A stretch of DNA of 64,000 bases from JABHGY01 sp964525185 (GCA_964525185.1 CAZGFQ010000004.1:27655-91654); one strand, 5' to 3'; shown: positions 53,687 to 63,897, numbered from the stretch's first letter. Made by a program: numbers and translations. The notes: generated by a model not told the origin, from the sequence alone.

Positions 53687-54172
53687 CTACTCAGCTTTTA
53701 CAAAATCTGGACCATCGGGGAACGTGGTAACATCTGTAGGTGCTACTTCTGCCAATGATGTCCCTGGACTTGTTAGTTCATCCGAATTAGGTTTTTGAAC
53801 AGGGGTGGGTGTTTTTGGAACTTCATCAGCTAAGTGTGTTGTATATGATTGGCCATTCCAAATAAAGGTATGATTTGGCCCGAGTAGATTCCGAGCTTGG
53901 GCAAATGCTTCACCAAATGAACCTGAATCAATGACGATTGATTTTGGTGCTAATTCTATCTCAGTTTCCAATGGATCTAACATGTCAATAGTTTGACTTG
54001 TTTCTTTTGGGTTATTTTCAACATAAATATCTGCTTCAGAAAATGTTTCAGATGTTGTATAACTTTCAACTGAAATATTTTCTGACCCACGATGTTGAAT
54101 GAATACTCCAATAAGAATTGCAACACTCATTATTCCCATTGTTTGTAAGATTCTTTTATCTGTTTTTTCCAT
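53687..54172 (-). CDS. Membrane-anchored protein of unknown function
   Basis: A 161-residue protein with an N-terminal helix (ILQTMGIMSVAILIGVFI) and a soluble part with Ser/Thr/Pro-rich ends. The middle has GSFGEAFAQARNLLGPNHTFIWNGQSYTTHLAD. The pattern of Phe-Ile-Trp-Asn-Gly followed by Tyr is like small WNG(Q/K)-Y-T motifs seen in some Bacteroidota anchored proteins, but I cannot name a family. The start at 54172 is supported by AAAGGA; the frame runs 23 codons upstream. A divergent TonB receptor starts 130 bases away. Confidence 0.6.
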   Translation of the reverse strand: MEKTDKRILQTMGIMSVAILIGVFIQHRGSENISVESYTTSETFSEADIYVENNPKETSQTIDMLDPLETEIELAPKSIVIDSGSFGEAFAQARNLLGPNHTFIWNGQSYTTHLADEVPKTPTPVQKPNSDELTSPGTSLAEVAPTDVTTFPDGPDFVKAE

Positions 54173-54302
54173 AGTTTTTCCTTTCATGGATTTGTTTTTC
54201 ATTGAATAAAACTTTAAAAAAACTATATGAGTTCCATCCAAAAAAATATTTTTAGAAAATCAATGAAGAAAACGAGCATGAATACTAGTAATTTCTTCGT
54301 CT

Positions 54303-56510
54303 ATGAAATCTATTTATTTTATTCTATTTCTATCTTTAGCATCATCTGCTTTAGTGGGGAATACTGTGATCAGGGGTGCTGTTTCAGACGAAATGACAGA
54401 ACAGCCTATTGTCGGAGTTAATATAGAAGTTGTGGGTACCGATTTTGGCTCTTTTTCTGATGAAGGTGGCCAGTTTAGGGTACAGACAAATCTATTATTC
54501 CCAATTGAGCTGAAATTGTCTCACATTGGTTATGAAACAAAATTTATGACCATTCAGGATGATCAAACCATTAAGGTATTTCTCGTGCCATCTGTTATTA
54601 CTTCTCAATCAGTAGAAGTGGTTGGGGAAAGAAAAAAATATGAAGCAGATGTTTCTTCCTCTATTGATATTGTTGACTTGGAAGATATAGAACTTCAAGG
54701 CGCACGTGACTTGGGCAGCTCTTTGCGTCGTGTGAGTAGCATTAAAATCGATTATTCCACTTCGGGAAAGCAAACGATTAGTATCCGAGGGAATAATGCA
54801 ACGGATGTGGCTGTTTTCCTTGATGGAATAAAGATGAATGATTCGAATACAGGTGTTGCAGATTTATCTTCACTTGATTTAAATGTGATTGAACAAATCC
54901 AAGTTATAAAAGGTGGGAATTCTACTTTGTATGGTGCAGGTGCTATTGGCGGTGTAGTAAATATGGAATCTAAACGCGCTGAAAAAAATGGAATCTATTT
55001 TAATCAAGGGATTGGCCAAACATTTAATGATGATGTTGACTTTTCTACCGGAGCGACTGGGCGATGGAAAGCATTTGGAATTGGTGGGAGATATTCTGGG
55101 AAGACCCGCGCTTATGGCGGAAGAACGATTACTACATCTATTTTTCAAAATGTTTTTTCAAATTTAGATTTGAATTCAGGAAATGTAAATGCGCGATATT
55201 ACCAATTTAATAAAGGGTTGGAATTCCCATCTGGTGGAGTTGCAACTCAAGATGATATGACTTTATTTAGCGCACAATATGATGGACGAATATTCAAATG
55301 GGATGGATGGTCATTACAAGCTGGGCAAAGATTATGGAATCTATCTCAAGATTTTTATACGAGTTTAGAAGAAAACCTTCATGATGAATCATTAAATGTG
55401 CAAGTATTGAAGCATGGTCGAATTGGAAAATTAGATATGTCTCTTCAGTACGAATTAGAAGATCAGAAATTTCAAGGTATAAAAAATTATAAATCCTTGT
55501 TTGGGGATACCACAGTGATTCAAACTGGAGATATGAAGCGAAGAAGCCAGGCGGGATCATCAGTATTTCAATGGGAAGTATTAGGCGATCACCCCTATGT
55601 GGATATCATAGCGTTTGAGCTGGCAATGAGATTTAACTATATTCAAACAATTCGTGAACAAACATTCTCATTCCCAGGAATTCCTGGAAATAGTGGAAAT
55701 ATATATTATGAAAAACCAGGTTCATTTTTAGCATCTACTCCATCTTCAAAGAGAATTGGTATTCGGATGGAAGGAAAAACACCGCGATTAGATTATGGCT
55801 TTTTTGTAAATCAAGGGAATAATACACGGTTACCATCCTTGAGTGATTTCTTTCGTTTTTCGAATGCAAGGGAAGAAGATAAAGTAGATTCTACCTTAGT
55901 GAATGAAAATGTATCCACTACTGAAGGAAATCTTCAGTTTAATTTTAAACTTTTTGATAATTCCAAGATTCTCGATGGATTGGATTTAACATTTGGATAC
56001 TTTAGAAACAACTACACGAATAAGATTGCTTACCGATTATTAGAAGATTCTCCTCCGGTTCCATATAATACACTTACATCAGAAATAAGCGGACAAGAAT
56101 TCACCATTAATTCATCCAATTTGAATGGGAAGTTAAATCTCTCGTTTGCAACAACCCTTTTACAAATTTCAGATGTACTAATATTTCCAAACAAGCCAGA
56201 ACGAAGAAGTGTAACAACCATTGAATGGAATCAAGATTGGTTTGTAGCCACATATGATATGACCTACGATGGGGAACAATTCTTTTTTATACCTGGCGTA
56301 GGTGGTGGCGTTATTAAACCCAAAGAAAATGCAAATTTAAGTTTATCCTTAAGAAAAAAATACTTGGGTTTGAATTGGCGAGCTTCTTATACAATAAGGA
56401 ATATTTTTTCGAAGGGAGAAATAGATTTAACATTAGAAGAAAGCTTAGAGCGTGGCTACAATTATTTTGATAAGTATAGAGAAATTTTTACCATCAAGGT
56501 AGAATGGTAA
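54303..56510 (+). CDS. TonB-dependent outer-membrane receptor
   Basis: A 735-residue transporter: signal peptide (MKSIYFILFLSLASSALVG), a carboxypeptidase-like regulatory domain (about 22-105), a plug (about 115-225, SIKIDYSTSGKQTISIRGNN, IEQIQVIKGGNSTLYGAGAI, GGVVNMESK) and a barrel ending in Trp. It is smaller than the 960-residue receptor at 3809. The lipoprotein that follows after 4 bases probably works with it. No Shine-Dalgarno site is clear. The ligand is unknown. Confidence 0.92.
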   Translation: MKSIYFILFLSLASSALVGNTVIRGAVSDEMTEQPIVGVNIEVVGTDFGSFSDEGGQFRVQTNLLFPIELKLSHIGYETKFMTIQDDQTIKVFLVPSVITSQSVEVVGERKKYEADVSSSIDIVDLEDIELQGARDLGSSLRRVSSIKIDYSTSGKQTISIRGNNATDVAVFLDGIKMNDSNTGVADLSSLDLNVIEQIQVIKGGNSTLYGAGAIGGVVNMESKRAEKNGIYFNQGIGQTFNDDVDFSTGATGRWKAFGIGGRYSGKTRAYGGRTITTSIFQNVFSNLDLNSGNVNARYYQFNKGLEFPSGGVATQDDMTLFSAQYDGRIFKWDGWSLQAGQRLWNLSQDFYTSLEENLHDESLNVQVLKHGRIGKLDMSLQYELEDQKFQGIKNYKSLFGDTTVIQTGDMKRRSQAGSSVFQWEVLGDHPYVDIIAFELAMRFNYIQTIREQTFSFPGIPGNSGNIYYEKPGSFLASTPSSKRIGIRMEGKTPRLDYGFFVNQGNNTRLPSLSDFFRFSNAREEDKVDSTLVNENVSTTEGNLQFNFKLFDNSKILDGLDLTFGYFRNNYTNKIAYRLLEDSPPVPYNTLTSEISGQEFTINSSNLNGKLNLSFATTLLQISDVLIFPNKPERRSVTTIEWNQDWFVATYDMTYDGEQFFFIPGVGGGVIKPKENANLSLSLRKKYLGLNWRASYTIRNIFSKGEIDLTLEESLERGYNYFDKYREIFTIKVEW

Positions 56511-56514
56511 ACAG

Positions 56515-58008
56515 ATGAAAGCTGTTTTATGTCGCCTTTTTATTTTTGGACTAATAGCTGTTACAAGTTGTAAAGTGCCCACATTGCCTGAAGAAAAGAA
56601 GGAAGACCCTTTGTTTCAAGTTTTAATTGATTACGATGGGCATACCATTTATCATCCCACGGAAGTCAAAATCACTTGGACAGAATTTGTTGTTAATGGG
56701 TTTAAGGAAATAATGGTAGAAAAAGCGAAAATTATTAATAATGAAAAAAATTGGGTCCATTTAGCATCTGTTACTGATTCATTAGCTATTTCTTATATTG
56801 ACACGATTGATGATGATGGGTCTTTTCAATATCGTGTCAGACTTGTAGATAAAAACAATCAATTTATTTCTGCTGAGTCGAATACGTTTGATGTGCCAAA
56901 TGTTTCAGCGCTAGAAATGCCTTCTCATTACGGTTCACTGGCAATAGCTTATGAATCACCATTTTTAGATGAAGGGGATTCTATTAAAATATCACCTGGA
57001 ACATATGCCGGTAATTTTAAATTATTGGAAAAGAATGTTACTATCATTGGTGTTTACGGAGCAGAAACAACTATATTTACTGGAATTTCTGACACAATGC
57101 CTGTTATTGAAATGAGTATTGGAACTTTCTCAGGAATTACCATTACTGGAGGGCATTCCTATAATGCGGGAGGGATTCGTGCCACAGGAAATGTTTTAAT
57201 TAAAAATTGTATTATTACGGGGAATGCAACCATTGAAAATGAAGATGCGAATATTCAAATATATCCATTTGCATATGGTGGTGGTGTTTATTTAACCGAT
57301 AATGCAATCATGGAAAATTGTATAATATCTGAAAATTGGTCATGGTTTGGTGCGGGTGGTGTTTTGATGGATGGAAATACCATTATCAGAGATTGTGTTG
57401 TAGACCAAAATAGAACAAAAGGATTAGGTGGCGGAATTTTAGTTTATTCAGGTGATTGCAAGATTGAACGCGTTGATATAAAAAGGAATAGATGCTTAGG
57501 ACAATCTATGGGAGGCCCAGCAGATCCCAGTTTTGGTGGTGGACTGGGAGTAAGATCAGGTACGGTTACAGTTAATAATACTTTATTATGGAAAAATAAT
57601 GCCATGAGTGGCGGTGGCGGTTTCTATAATTTTCTTGGTGGAAATATATCTTTAACAAATTGTGTAATTGTTGAAAATACATCTGGTCTTGTAAATTATA
57701 AAGAAGGATCCGGTGTTAATTGGGGAGACCTTAATGTGCTCAATACGATTATATGGGATAACACTGGCGGAAATCCACGGCGGTTATGGCAAAATGCAAC
57801 CTATTGTAATATTGATGAAATTTTTATTGTTAATACAAGTTCAGGCAATATTCAAGATGACCCTGAGTTTTTACTTGAAACTGCCGATGATTTTAGAATA
57901 AATAATTCCTCGCCGTGTGTAGATGCAGGTCACCCAGACAACCAATATAATGATACCAACGGGACTAGAAATGATATGGGTATTTTTGGAGGCCCCGGAA
58001 GTTCTTAA
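56515..58008 (+). CDS. Lipoprotein with a right-handed beta-helix
   Basis: A 497-residue protein with a lipoprotein signal (FIFGLIAVTSCKVPT, lipobox T-S-C). Residues 20-130 look like an Ig- or fibronectin-like domain (VKITWTEFVVNGFKEIMVEK), and 150-490 hold a beta-helix with strings of Asn and Gly turns (NVLIKNCIITGNATI, AIMENCIISENWSWFGAGGV) of the pectate-lyase-like superfamily. No catalytic residues are identifiable. It follows the TonB receptor by 4 bases and may be its surface substrate-binding partner. The stop overlaps the convergent gene. Confidence 0.8.
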   Translation: MKAVLCRLFIFGLIAVTSCKVPTLPEEKKEDPLFQVLIDYDGHTIYHPTEVKITWTEFVVNGFKEIMVEKAKIINNEKNWVHLASVTDSLAISYIDTIDDDGSFQYRVRLVDKNNQFISAESNTFDVPNVSALEMPSHYGSLAIAYESPFLDEGDSIKISPGTYAGNFKLLEKNVTIIGVYGAETTIFTGISDTMPVIEMSIGTFSGITITGGHSYNAGGIRATGNVLIKNCIITGNATIENEDANIQIYPFAYGGGVYLTDNAIMENCIISENWSWFGAGGVLMDGNTIIRDCVVDQNRTKGLGGGILVYSGDCKIERVDIKRNRCLGQSMGGPADPSFGGGLGVRSGTVTVNNTLLWKNNAMSGGGGFYNFLGGNISLTNCVIVENTSGLVNYKEGSGVNWGDLNVLNTIIWDNTGGNPRRLWQNATYCNIDEIFIVNTSSGNIQDDPEFLLETADDFRINNSSPCVDAGHPDNQYNDTNGTRNDMGIFGGPGSS

Positions 58009-58424
58009 GGTTCTACAATGCCTTTTATAGACAAGATTTCCCACCCATTATAAGCTAAAGTTGAATCGTCTGAAATAAGAACAACAGGGTATAGGCTTTC
58101 AGGGTTTTGGAAAAATAAAACTAAATCTTTATACAGTGATGTTGAATCTGGCTCCAATGCAATGTTGTGTGTAAAAAACAATCCTTTAGTTATAACTTGA
58201 TTGGGTGTTTCTACAGAAACCTCTATTTCCCACCCTGATAGAATTTCATCCGATATATTATTAATAAGCCAGTCCGTTTTAATATAGCCATCATATCCAT
58301 CAATGGTTATTTTTTGGACATTTGCTTCAATATCTACATACTCGGTTTTGGGCAATTCGTCAGTTAGGCTACAACCTAAAATTGTTAGGCAAAAAAGAAC
58401 TAAAAAGTAACGATTTAGTGACAT
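58005..58424 (-). CDS. Small lipoprotein of unknown function
   Basis: A 139-residue protein with a lipobox signal (LFCLTILGCS). The mature part looks like a beta sandwich (VDIEANVQKITIDGYDGYIKTDWLIN, then a GWEIEVSVETP segment). No family is known to me. I chose the ATG at 58424 since it gives the signal peptide; the frame opens 12 codons earlier. It overlaps the convergent beta-helix gene by 4 bases. Confidence 0.6.
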   Translation of the reverse strand: MSLNRYFLVLFCLTILGCSLTDELPKTEYVDIEANVQKITIDGYDGYIKTDWLINNISDEILSGWEIEVSVETPNQVITKGLFFTHNIALEPDSTSLYKDLVLFFQNPESLYPVVLISDDSTLAYNGWEILSIKGIVEP

Positions 58425-58528
58425 TATTTGTGTTTTATTAATTGAATGAGTTTGATTCATTGGTAATTTCGATGCTGAAAATAAACAGCTTTCAATCTTT
58501 TTGGAAGCTCGAAAGTTAAGAGGCTAAA

Positions 58529-59554
58529 ATGAAACCCATAAATATTGCGCTATTTGGATTTGGACGAATCGGTCGGAATCTGTTTAGGCAAGGATATAAA
58601 AATCCAAATTTTAATTTTGTTGCAATCAGTGACCTAGGCCCAGCTGAATCACTCCATTACCTACTATCTCGTGACTCCATTCATGGTCCTATTGATAATG
58701 AAGTGACACTGGAAGGTCATTATTTAGTGGCAAATGATCAAAAAATAAGAATATTACCAGGCGGTGAACCGGGGCAAATTCCTTGGGATTCATTGGATGT
58801 AGATGTTGTTATTGATGCAACAGGTAAATACAAAGATGTATCAGATTTAAATAAACATATTGAAGCAGGCGCAAAGCGAGTCATTGTAACTGTACCACCT
58901 GAAAATGATGTTGATCGTATTGTTGTTCTTGGAATTAATGATAGTGATATAGCATTTTCTGATAAAATTATATCAACTACATCTTCAACCACACAAGTGT
59001 TAGCACTTATGTTAAAAATGTTGGATGAAAAATTTGGTGTAAAACGGGCTATGATGACAACAGTCCATGCTTACACGTCAGATCAACCTTTGGCAGATAC
59101 TGCACAAAGTGATTTGCGTCGAAGTCGATCAGCTGTAGAAAATATTATTCCAAATAAAACATGGGCTCCAGAATTGGTTGGAAAATTAATGCCCAAATTT
59201 GAAGGTAAAGTTGAAGGAACTGCTTTTAATGTTCCTGTTCCTGATGGCTCAGCTGTTGACTTAACAACAGATCTTCAAAATCTCCCATCTATAGAAGACG
59301 CAAATGAAGCAATTCGCACATTTGCTGATGGTGCTTTAAATGGTATTGTAGGGTTTACAGATGATCCAATCGTTTCCAGTGATGTCATTGGCAGAAGTGA
59401 AACAATGCTTTATGATGCAAAAGCTACAATGATTACCGCAAACAAATTATTGAAAACAGTATGTTGGTATGATAATGGTTGGGGATTTTCTGCACGAATT
59501 TTAGAATTAATTGAAGCTTATCAAACATTGGAAAATGAAGGGGGCGAATCATGA
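58529..59554 (+). CDS. GAPDH paralogue with catalytic Cys replaced by Ser
   Basis: A 341-residue glyceraldehyde-3-phosphate dehydrogenase-family protein with the NAD motif FGFGRIGRNLF and the general-base His region TTVHAYTSDQ. The family active-site motif S-N-A-S-C-T-T-N-C is here STTSSTTQV, so Ser153 (TCA at 58985-58987) replaces the catalytic Cys, and the second Cys is also lost. As a dehydrogenase of the normal kind it should be inactive. The gene overlaps an intact gapA by 4 bases (ATGA), so a structural or regulatory partner in mixed tetramers is an appealing idea, not shown. A promoter region lies between it and the divergent lipoprotein. Confidence 0.9.
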   Translation: MKPINIALFGFGRIGRNLFRQGYKNPNFNFVAISDLGPAESLHYLLSRDSIHGPIDNEVTLEGHYLVANDQKIRILPGGEPGQIPWDSLDVDVVIDATGKYKDVSDLNKHIEAGAKRVIVTVPPENDVDRIVVLGINDSDIAFSDKIISTTSSTTQVLALMLKMLDEKFGVKRAMMTTVHAYTSDQPLADTAQSDLRRSRSAVENIIPNKTWAPELVGKLMPKFEGKVEGTAFNVPVPDGSAVDLTTDLQNLPSIEDANEAIRTFADGALNGIVGFTDDPIVSSDVIGRSETMLYDAKATMITANKLLKTVCWYDNGWGFSARILELIEAYQTLENEGGES

Positions 59555-60549
59555 GAGTAGCCATTAATGGATTTGGACGGATTGGACGATCTGTTTTCAG
59601 GATCATGAATGAACGAGAAAATATAGATGTAGTTGCTATTAATGATTTAGCAGATAATGACGCATTAGCCTATTTACTTAAGTATGATACTGTCATGGGC
59701 CGATTCAAAGATACGGTAACTACTGAGGGTGATATTCTAAAAACATCTTCGAATACTATAAAAATGTTAAACCAGCGAGATCCATCTCAACTTCCATGGG
59801 ATGAAATGGATGTAGATATTGTAGTTGAAGCTACAGGTATCTTTAGAACACGTGAATTATTGAATAAACACTTAGATGCTGGTGCAAAGCGAATTATCCT
59901 GACCGTACCTGCTAAAGAACCTATTGATAATATGGTTGTAATTGGCGTGAACGATGATACATTAAAACCTGAGCATAAAATTATATCCAATGCGAGTTGT
60001 ACAACCAATTGTTTAGCTCCAATGGCAAAAATACTTCAAGATAATTTTGGTATTGATAATGGTGTTATTAATACGATTCATGCTTACACAAATGATCAAA
60101 GGCTAGCGGACGTTCCTCATTCAGATTGGAGACGAAGTCGTGCTGCTGCCGAAAATGTGATTCCTACATCAACCGGAGCTGCAAAAGCTGTTGGTAAAGT
60201 CCTACCTGAATTAGAAGGAAAACTGGACGGTATTGCAATGCGCGTGCCAGTCCCAGATGGTTCAGTTGTAGATGCTGTGTTTACATTAGAACAAGATGTG
60301 ACTGAAACTCAGCTAAATGAAGCTGTTTATGAAGCATCTCAATCAGAAAGATTAGCAAATATAATTGAGTATTCAACTTTGCCCGTTGTTTCAACTGATA
60401 TTATTGGTAATCCGCACTCCTCTATATTTGATGCACCATTTACAAAAGTAGTAGAAGGAAATATGGTTAAAACATTAAACTGGTATGACAATGAGTGGGG
60501 TTATTCAAACCGCGTTGTTGATCTTATTGGTTTAGTTTCTGATTTGTAG
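59551..60549 (+). CDS. gapA: Glyceraldehyde-3-phosphate dehydrogenase
   Basis: Glycolysis and gluconeogenesis. The 332-residue protein has INGFGRIGRSVFR, the active site SNASCTTNCLAP with Cys150, the His base in INTIHAYTNDQRLAD, and WYDNEWGYSNRVVDL at the end. AINDLAD, with the Asp that favours NAD over NADP, is present. All catalytic residues are intact, in contrast to the paralogue upstream. Its stop is 8 bases from the stop of the convergent acetoacetyl-CoA synthetase. Confidence 0.97.
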   Translation: MRVAINGFGRIGRSVFRIMNERENIDVVAINDLADNDALAYLLKYDTVMGRFKDTVTTEGDILKTSSNTIKMLNQRDPSQLPWDEMDVDIVVEATGIFRTRELLNKHLDAGAKRIILTVPAKEPIDNMVVIGVNDDTLKPEHKIISNASCTTNCLAPMAKILQDNFGIDNGVINTIHAYTNDQRLADVPHSDWRRSRAAAENVIPTSTGAAKAVGKVLPELEGKLDGIAMRVPVPDGSVVDAVFTLEQDVTETQLNEAVYEASQSERLANIIEYSTLPVVSTDIIGNPHSSIFDAPFTKVVEGNMVKTLNWYDNEWGYSNRVVDLIGLVSDL

Positions 60550-60556
60550 AAAAAGT

Positions 60557-62509
60557 CTAATGACCGGATAGCTCTGGAATATGTTTATATAATTCTAGGC
60601 TATCCGGGTTAGCTAAAGCATCTTTATTGGTGACTTCTTCACCATCAATTACTTTTTTCACTGCCACTTCAATTTTTTTCCCATTTATTGTATAAGGTAT
60701 ATCATCAATGGGTAATATAATTGATGGTACATGGCGCGGTGAACAATGGTCCTTTATTAATGCTTTTATATGTGAAATTATTTCATCTGTTAATGGCGTC
60801 TCAGTTTTTAACTTAAGAAATAAAACGATTCGTTGATCGCCTTCCCAATCTTGTCCAATGACAAGACTATCTTCGATATAATTTAGGTTTTCAACAACAC
60901 GATATATTTCAGCTGTCCCAATTCGAACACCTCCTGGATTCAAGGTAGCATCACTTCGTCCAAATATTTTAATACCACCATATTCAGAAATACGGATAAA
61001 GTCGCCATGATGCCATGTATTTGGGAATAATCCAAAATATGCATTATGATATTTTATGCCATCGGGGTCATTCCAAAAATAAATTGGCATAGAAGGAAAA
61101 GCTGTTTTGCAGGCTAATTCTCCTTTTTCATTTATCAAGGAATGTCCCGCATGATCTAAAGCATGTACATCCATTCCAAGGCCTCGACACTGCAATTCAC
61201 CACGAACCACTGGAAGCATAGGATTCCCTAATGCAAAACATGATACAATATCTGTTCCTCCAGAAATGGATGCGAGTAATACATTTTTCTTTATTTTTGA
61301 ATACACATAATCAAAACTTTCTTCAACAAGCGGTGAACCTGTCGATAGTATAGTTTCCAGTGATGACAAGTCTGCGTCCCGACGTGGGTTTATATTCGCT
61401 TCCTTGCTTGCATCAATAAATTTGGCACTCGTCCCAAAAATGGTGATTTTTAATTCGTCTACCATATTCCACATGGTATATCCATCTGGATAAAAAGGAG
61501 ATCCATCAAATAATACAACGGTAGCCCCAACCGCTAAAGATGAAACAAGCCAATTCCACATCATCCACCCACATGTTGTGAAGTAAAAAATGGTATCATC
61601 TCTTGAAAGATCGCAATGTAATCTGAGCTCTTTTAAATGTTGTATAAGGGTACCACCTGCAGAATGAACAATAGATTTTGGTAATCCTGTCGTTCCTGAA
61701 GAATACATAATATATAAGGGGTGATCGAACGGCAACTGTTCAAAGATTAATGGATCAGGATTTGTAGACAGAAATTCCCTATAGTGAACTGCATTTTCAA
61801 TATGAGTGATATGTGGTTTTTTTTCAGTATATCCTATTATAATAACTTTTTCGATAGACGGTAGAGATTTTAGAATTTTGGAAAGTTTTTCTAAAGAGTC
61901 GAACGTTTTCCCATTATAATAATAGCCATTTGCTGCAAAAATGACTTTCGGTTCAATTTGGGTAAACCGGTCTAATACACCTTTAATACCAAAATCTGGA
62001 GATGATGAGCTCCAAATGGCTCCGATTGAAGCAGTTGCCAACATAGCAATAATGGCTTGAGGCATATTGGGTATAAATCCTGCAACGCGATCTCCTTTTT
62101 TTACTCCTAACTCACGTAAAGAATGGGCAAGTTGTTCTACTTCGTTATAAAGGTCACTATAGGAATATGTTTGTGTGGGTTGTCCTTCCCCTTTGAATTG
62201 AATGGCTGGATTGTTGTCGCGATATTTTAATAAGTTTTCTGCATAGTTCAATTTTGTACCAGAAAACCATTTTGCCCCAGGCATTTTTTTTTCATCATCG
62301 ACAACTTGATGAAATGGTGCAGAATGTATAATGTTTGAATAATCCCAAAATTCACTCCAGAATTCCGACACATGATGAACAGACCAATTATGAAATTCAT
62401 CATAAGATGAAAAATGAAGAGGAGTATTTGCATTTACTCTACTTATAAATTGAGCCATTTGAGATTTTTCAGGGTGGCTAGGTTCCCAAAGGATAGTATC
62501 TTTTTTCAT
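60557..62509 (-). CDS. Acetoacetyl-CoA synthetase
   Basis: Activates acetoacetate to acetoacetyl-CoA with ATP. A 650-residue member of the acyl-CoA synthetase family. The N-terminal extension (LWEPSHPEKSQMAQFISRVN, then FHNWSVHHVSEFWSEFWDYS) marks the acetoacetyl-CoA synthetase branch. The ATP motif is YSSGTTGLPKSIVH, with the adenylate motif WNDPDGIKYH near GLFPNTWHHGDF and the catalytic Lys near NGKKIEVAVKK. The thiolase at the start of the window would use its product, though the two are far apart. Confidence 0.92.
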   Translation of the reverse strand: MKKDTILWEPSHPEKSQMAQFISRVNANTPLHFSSYDEFHNWSVHHVSEFWSEFWDYSNIIHSAPFHQVVDDEKKMPGAKWFSGTKLNYAENLLKYRDNNPAIQFKGEGQPTQTYSYSDLYNEVEQLAHSLRELGVKKGDRVAGFIPNMPQAIIAMLATASIGAIWSSSSPDFGIKGVLDRFTQIEPKVIFAANGYYYNGKTFDSLEKLSKILKSLPSIEKVIIIGYTEKKPHITHIENAVHYREFLSTNPDPLIFEQLPFDHPLYIMYSSGTTGLPKSIVHSAGGTLIQHLKELRLHCDLSRDDTIFYFTTCGWMMWNWLVSSLAVGATVVLFDGSPFYPDGYTMWNMVDELKITIFGTSAKFIDASKEANINPRRDADLSSLETILSTGSPLVEESFDYVYSKIKKNVLLASISGGTDIVSCFALGNPMLPVVRGELQCRGLGMDVHALDHAGHSLINEKGELACKTAFPSMPIYFWNDPDGIKYHNAYFGLFPNTWHHGDFIRISEYGGIKIFGRSDATLNPGGVRIGTAEIYRVVENLNYIEDSLVIGQDWEGDQRIVLFLKLKTETPLTDEIISHIKALIKDHCSPRHVPSIILPIDDIPYTINGKKIEVAVKKVIDGEEVTNKDALANPDSLELYKHIPELSGH

Positions 62510-62610
62510 GGTTGATTCAGAATAAATATGATTGTCAAACAGGAGAGTTTAACGAAATTGAATAAAAGAAAAAAAGAATGAACGGCTAAAGTAGCTTAAT
62601 AAACTATATG

Positions 62611-63897
62611 TTAAAAATTTTCTTGATGAAATATAAAGTTGTATTTTGATCCATTTTTTTCTAATTGTTTTCCTACTGCAGGATGTCCACAAAAAAAGAT
62701 TTCTACATTTTTATTGCCTTGTTCTTTAGAAATTGTATCAAAAAGTTGATCCCAGTTTGGGCGACCAAAATTTGTTTTTACTTTTAAACCAGTTATGAGG
62801 TCCACTTTTGTTTTTTTATGCTTCATATCCATAGCTATATATAGCATATTCGATTTCATATCTTTTTTAGATTGAGTGCCCGTCAAATAAATGTTTAAAT
62901 CAAAATATTTATTTATATCTTTTTCCTCTATATCAGCTAACAGATCCACAAACCATTCAAAAGAATTTTGTCCCCTGTTTTGCCAATAAAAATAGATTTT
63001 ATCAGGATGGTTATCCGAATTTTCATTATATATCTTATGCAATAAACTTTTTAAAATAGATGAATATGGCGTTACACCAATTCCGGTTGCTACAAGTATG
63101 GCAACATTAGATTCAAAAACTTTATCACTAGGCGTACCATATGGTCCATCAATTAGTACGGGTAATTTGACTTTTTCATCCATTGATTTTTCATGTTGTA
63201 ATTTTTTAAAGTAGTTAAAAAGGTTTCCAGTCCAACTACCAACTGCTCTAATATGGCAACTCATAATATTTTCATCTTCTGGAGCACTGCTAATGGTGAA
63301 AGGGTGCCACTCAAACTCCGAAATTTCAGGACACTTTAGATATAAATAATCACCTGGTTTATATGAAAATGATTCTGGTCTATTCATATATAAGCCTAAT
63401 ACGGTAGAAGGGAGAAGAGATGCATCGTATACAGTTGTTTCATGAACTAATCCATGACTTCTTATCCATCGTTCTAAAACAAATAATACTCCTGGTATAA
63501 ATAACCATTTCCAAAAAACAGGACCATGCAATATGAAAAACACCAGCCATAAACCATATCCTAAATGTGATAAATAAAATAATTTAAAGTATCCACCTTT
63601 ACGGACAGAAGGTAGGGCTGTTATCCACATTCCTGTTAAAATGAATAGAAGAAGAATTCCTGTAACACCTGGTAAAGTATTAAATAAATAATACTGAATT
63701 GGAACACTTACGGATGTGAAATTAAAAATGTATAAGAATCCATGAGCCAATGCGGAGAAAAACATAATATGTCCAACAAATCGATGAAAAGTCACAACAT
63801 CGTCTATAGGAAGATAATTATACAAAAATGTAGTTCGGAGTTTTGTTACGAAATTTCGCAACATGGGCAATAATATGATGGCTCCGTTAAAATTCAA
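62611..63897 (-). CDS. NOX/ferric-reductase-like flavocytochrome; 5' end uncertain
   Basis: An integral membrane oxidoreductase that passes electrons from NAD(P)H via FAD and haem across the membrane. From a TTG at 63897 it has 428 residues. Haem-ligand-type His occur in FHRFVGHIMFFSALAHGF and LSHLGYGLW...LHGPVFW. The FAD site is HPFTISSAPED, the NAD(P)H site LVATGIGVTPYSSILKSL, and the C-terminus has FFCGHPAVGKQL. The start is doubtful: 13 codons upstream, before a TGA at 63937-63939, encode LIWAEAFGAVLNFNG, which continues the family N-terminus. Translation probably starts upstream, or there is a frameshift. Confidence 0.82.
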   Translation of the reverse strand: MNFNGAIILLPMLRNFVTKLRTTFLYNYLPIDDVVTFHRFVGHIMFFSALAHGFLYIFNFTSVSVPIQYYLFNTLPGVTGILLLFILTGMWITALPSVRKGGYFKLFYLSHLGYGLWLVFFILHGPVFWKWLFIPGVLFVLERWIRSHGLVHETTVYDASLLPSTVLGLYMNRPESFSYKPGDYLYLKCPEISEFEWHPFTISSAPEDENIMSCHIRAVGSWTGNLFNYFKKLQHEKSMDEKVKLPVLIDGPYGTPSDKVFESNVAILVATGIGVTPYSSILKSLLHKIYNENSDNHPDKIYFYWQNRGQNSFEWFVDLLADIEEKDINKYFDLNIYLTGTQSKKDMKSNMLYIAMDMKHKKTKVDLITGLKVKTNFGRPNWDQLFDTISKEQGNKNVEIFFCGHPAVGKQLEKNGSKYNFIFHQENF

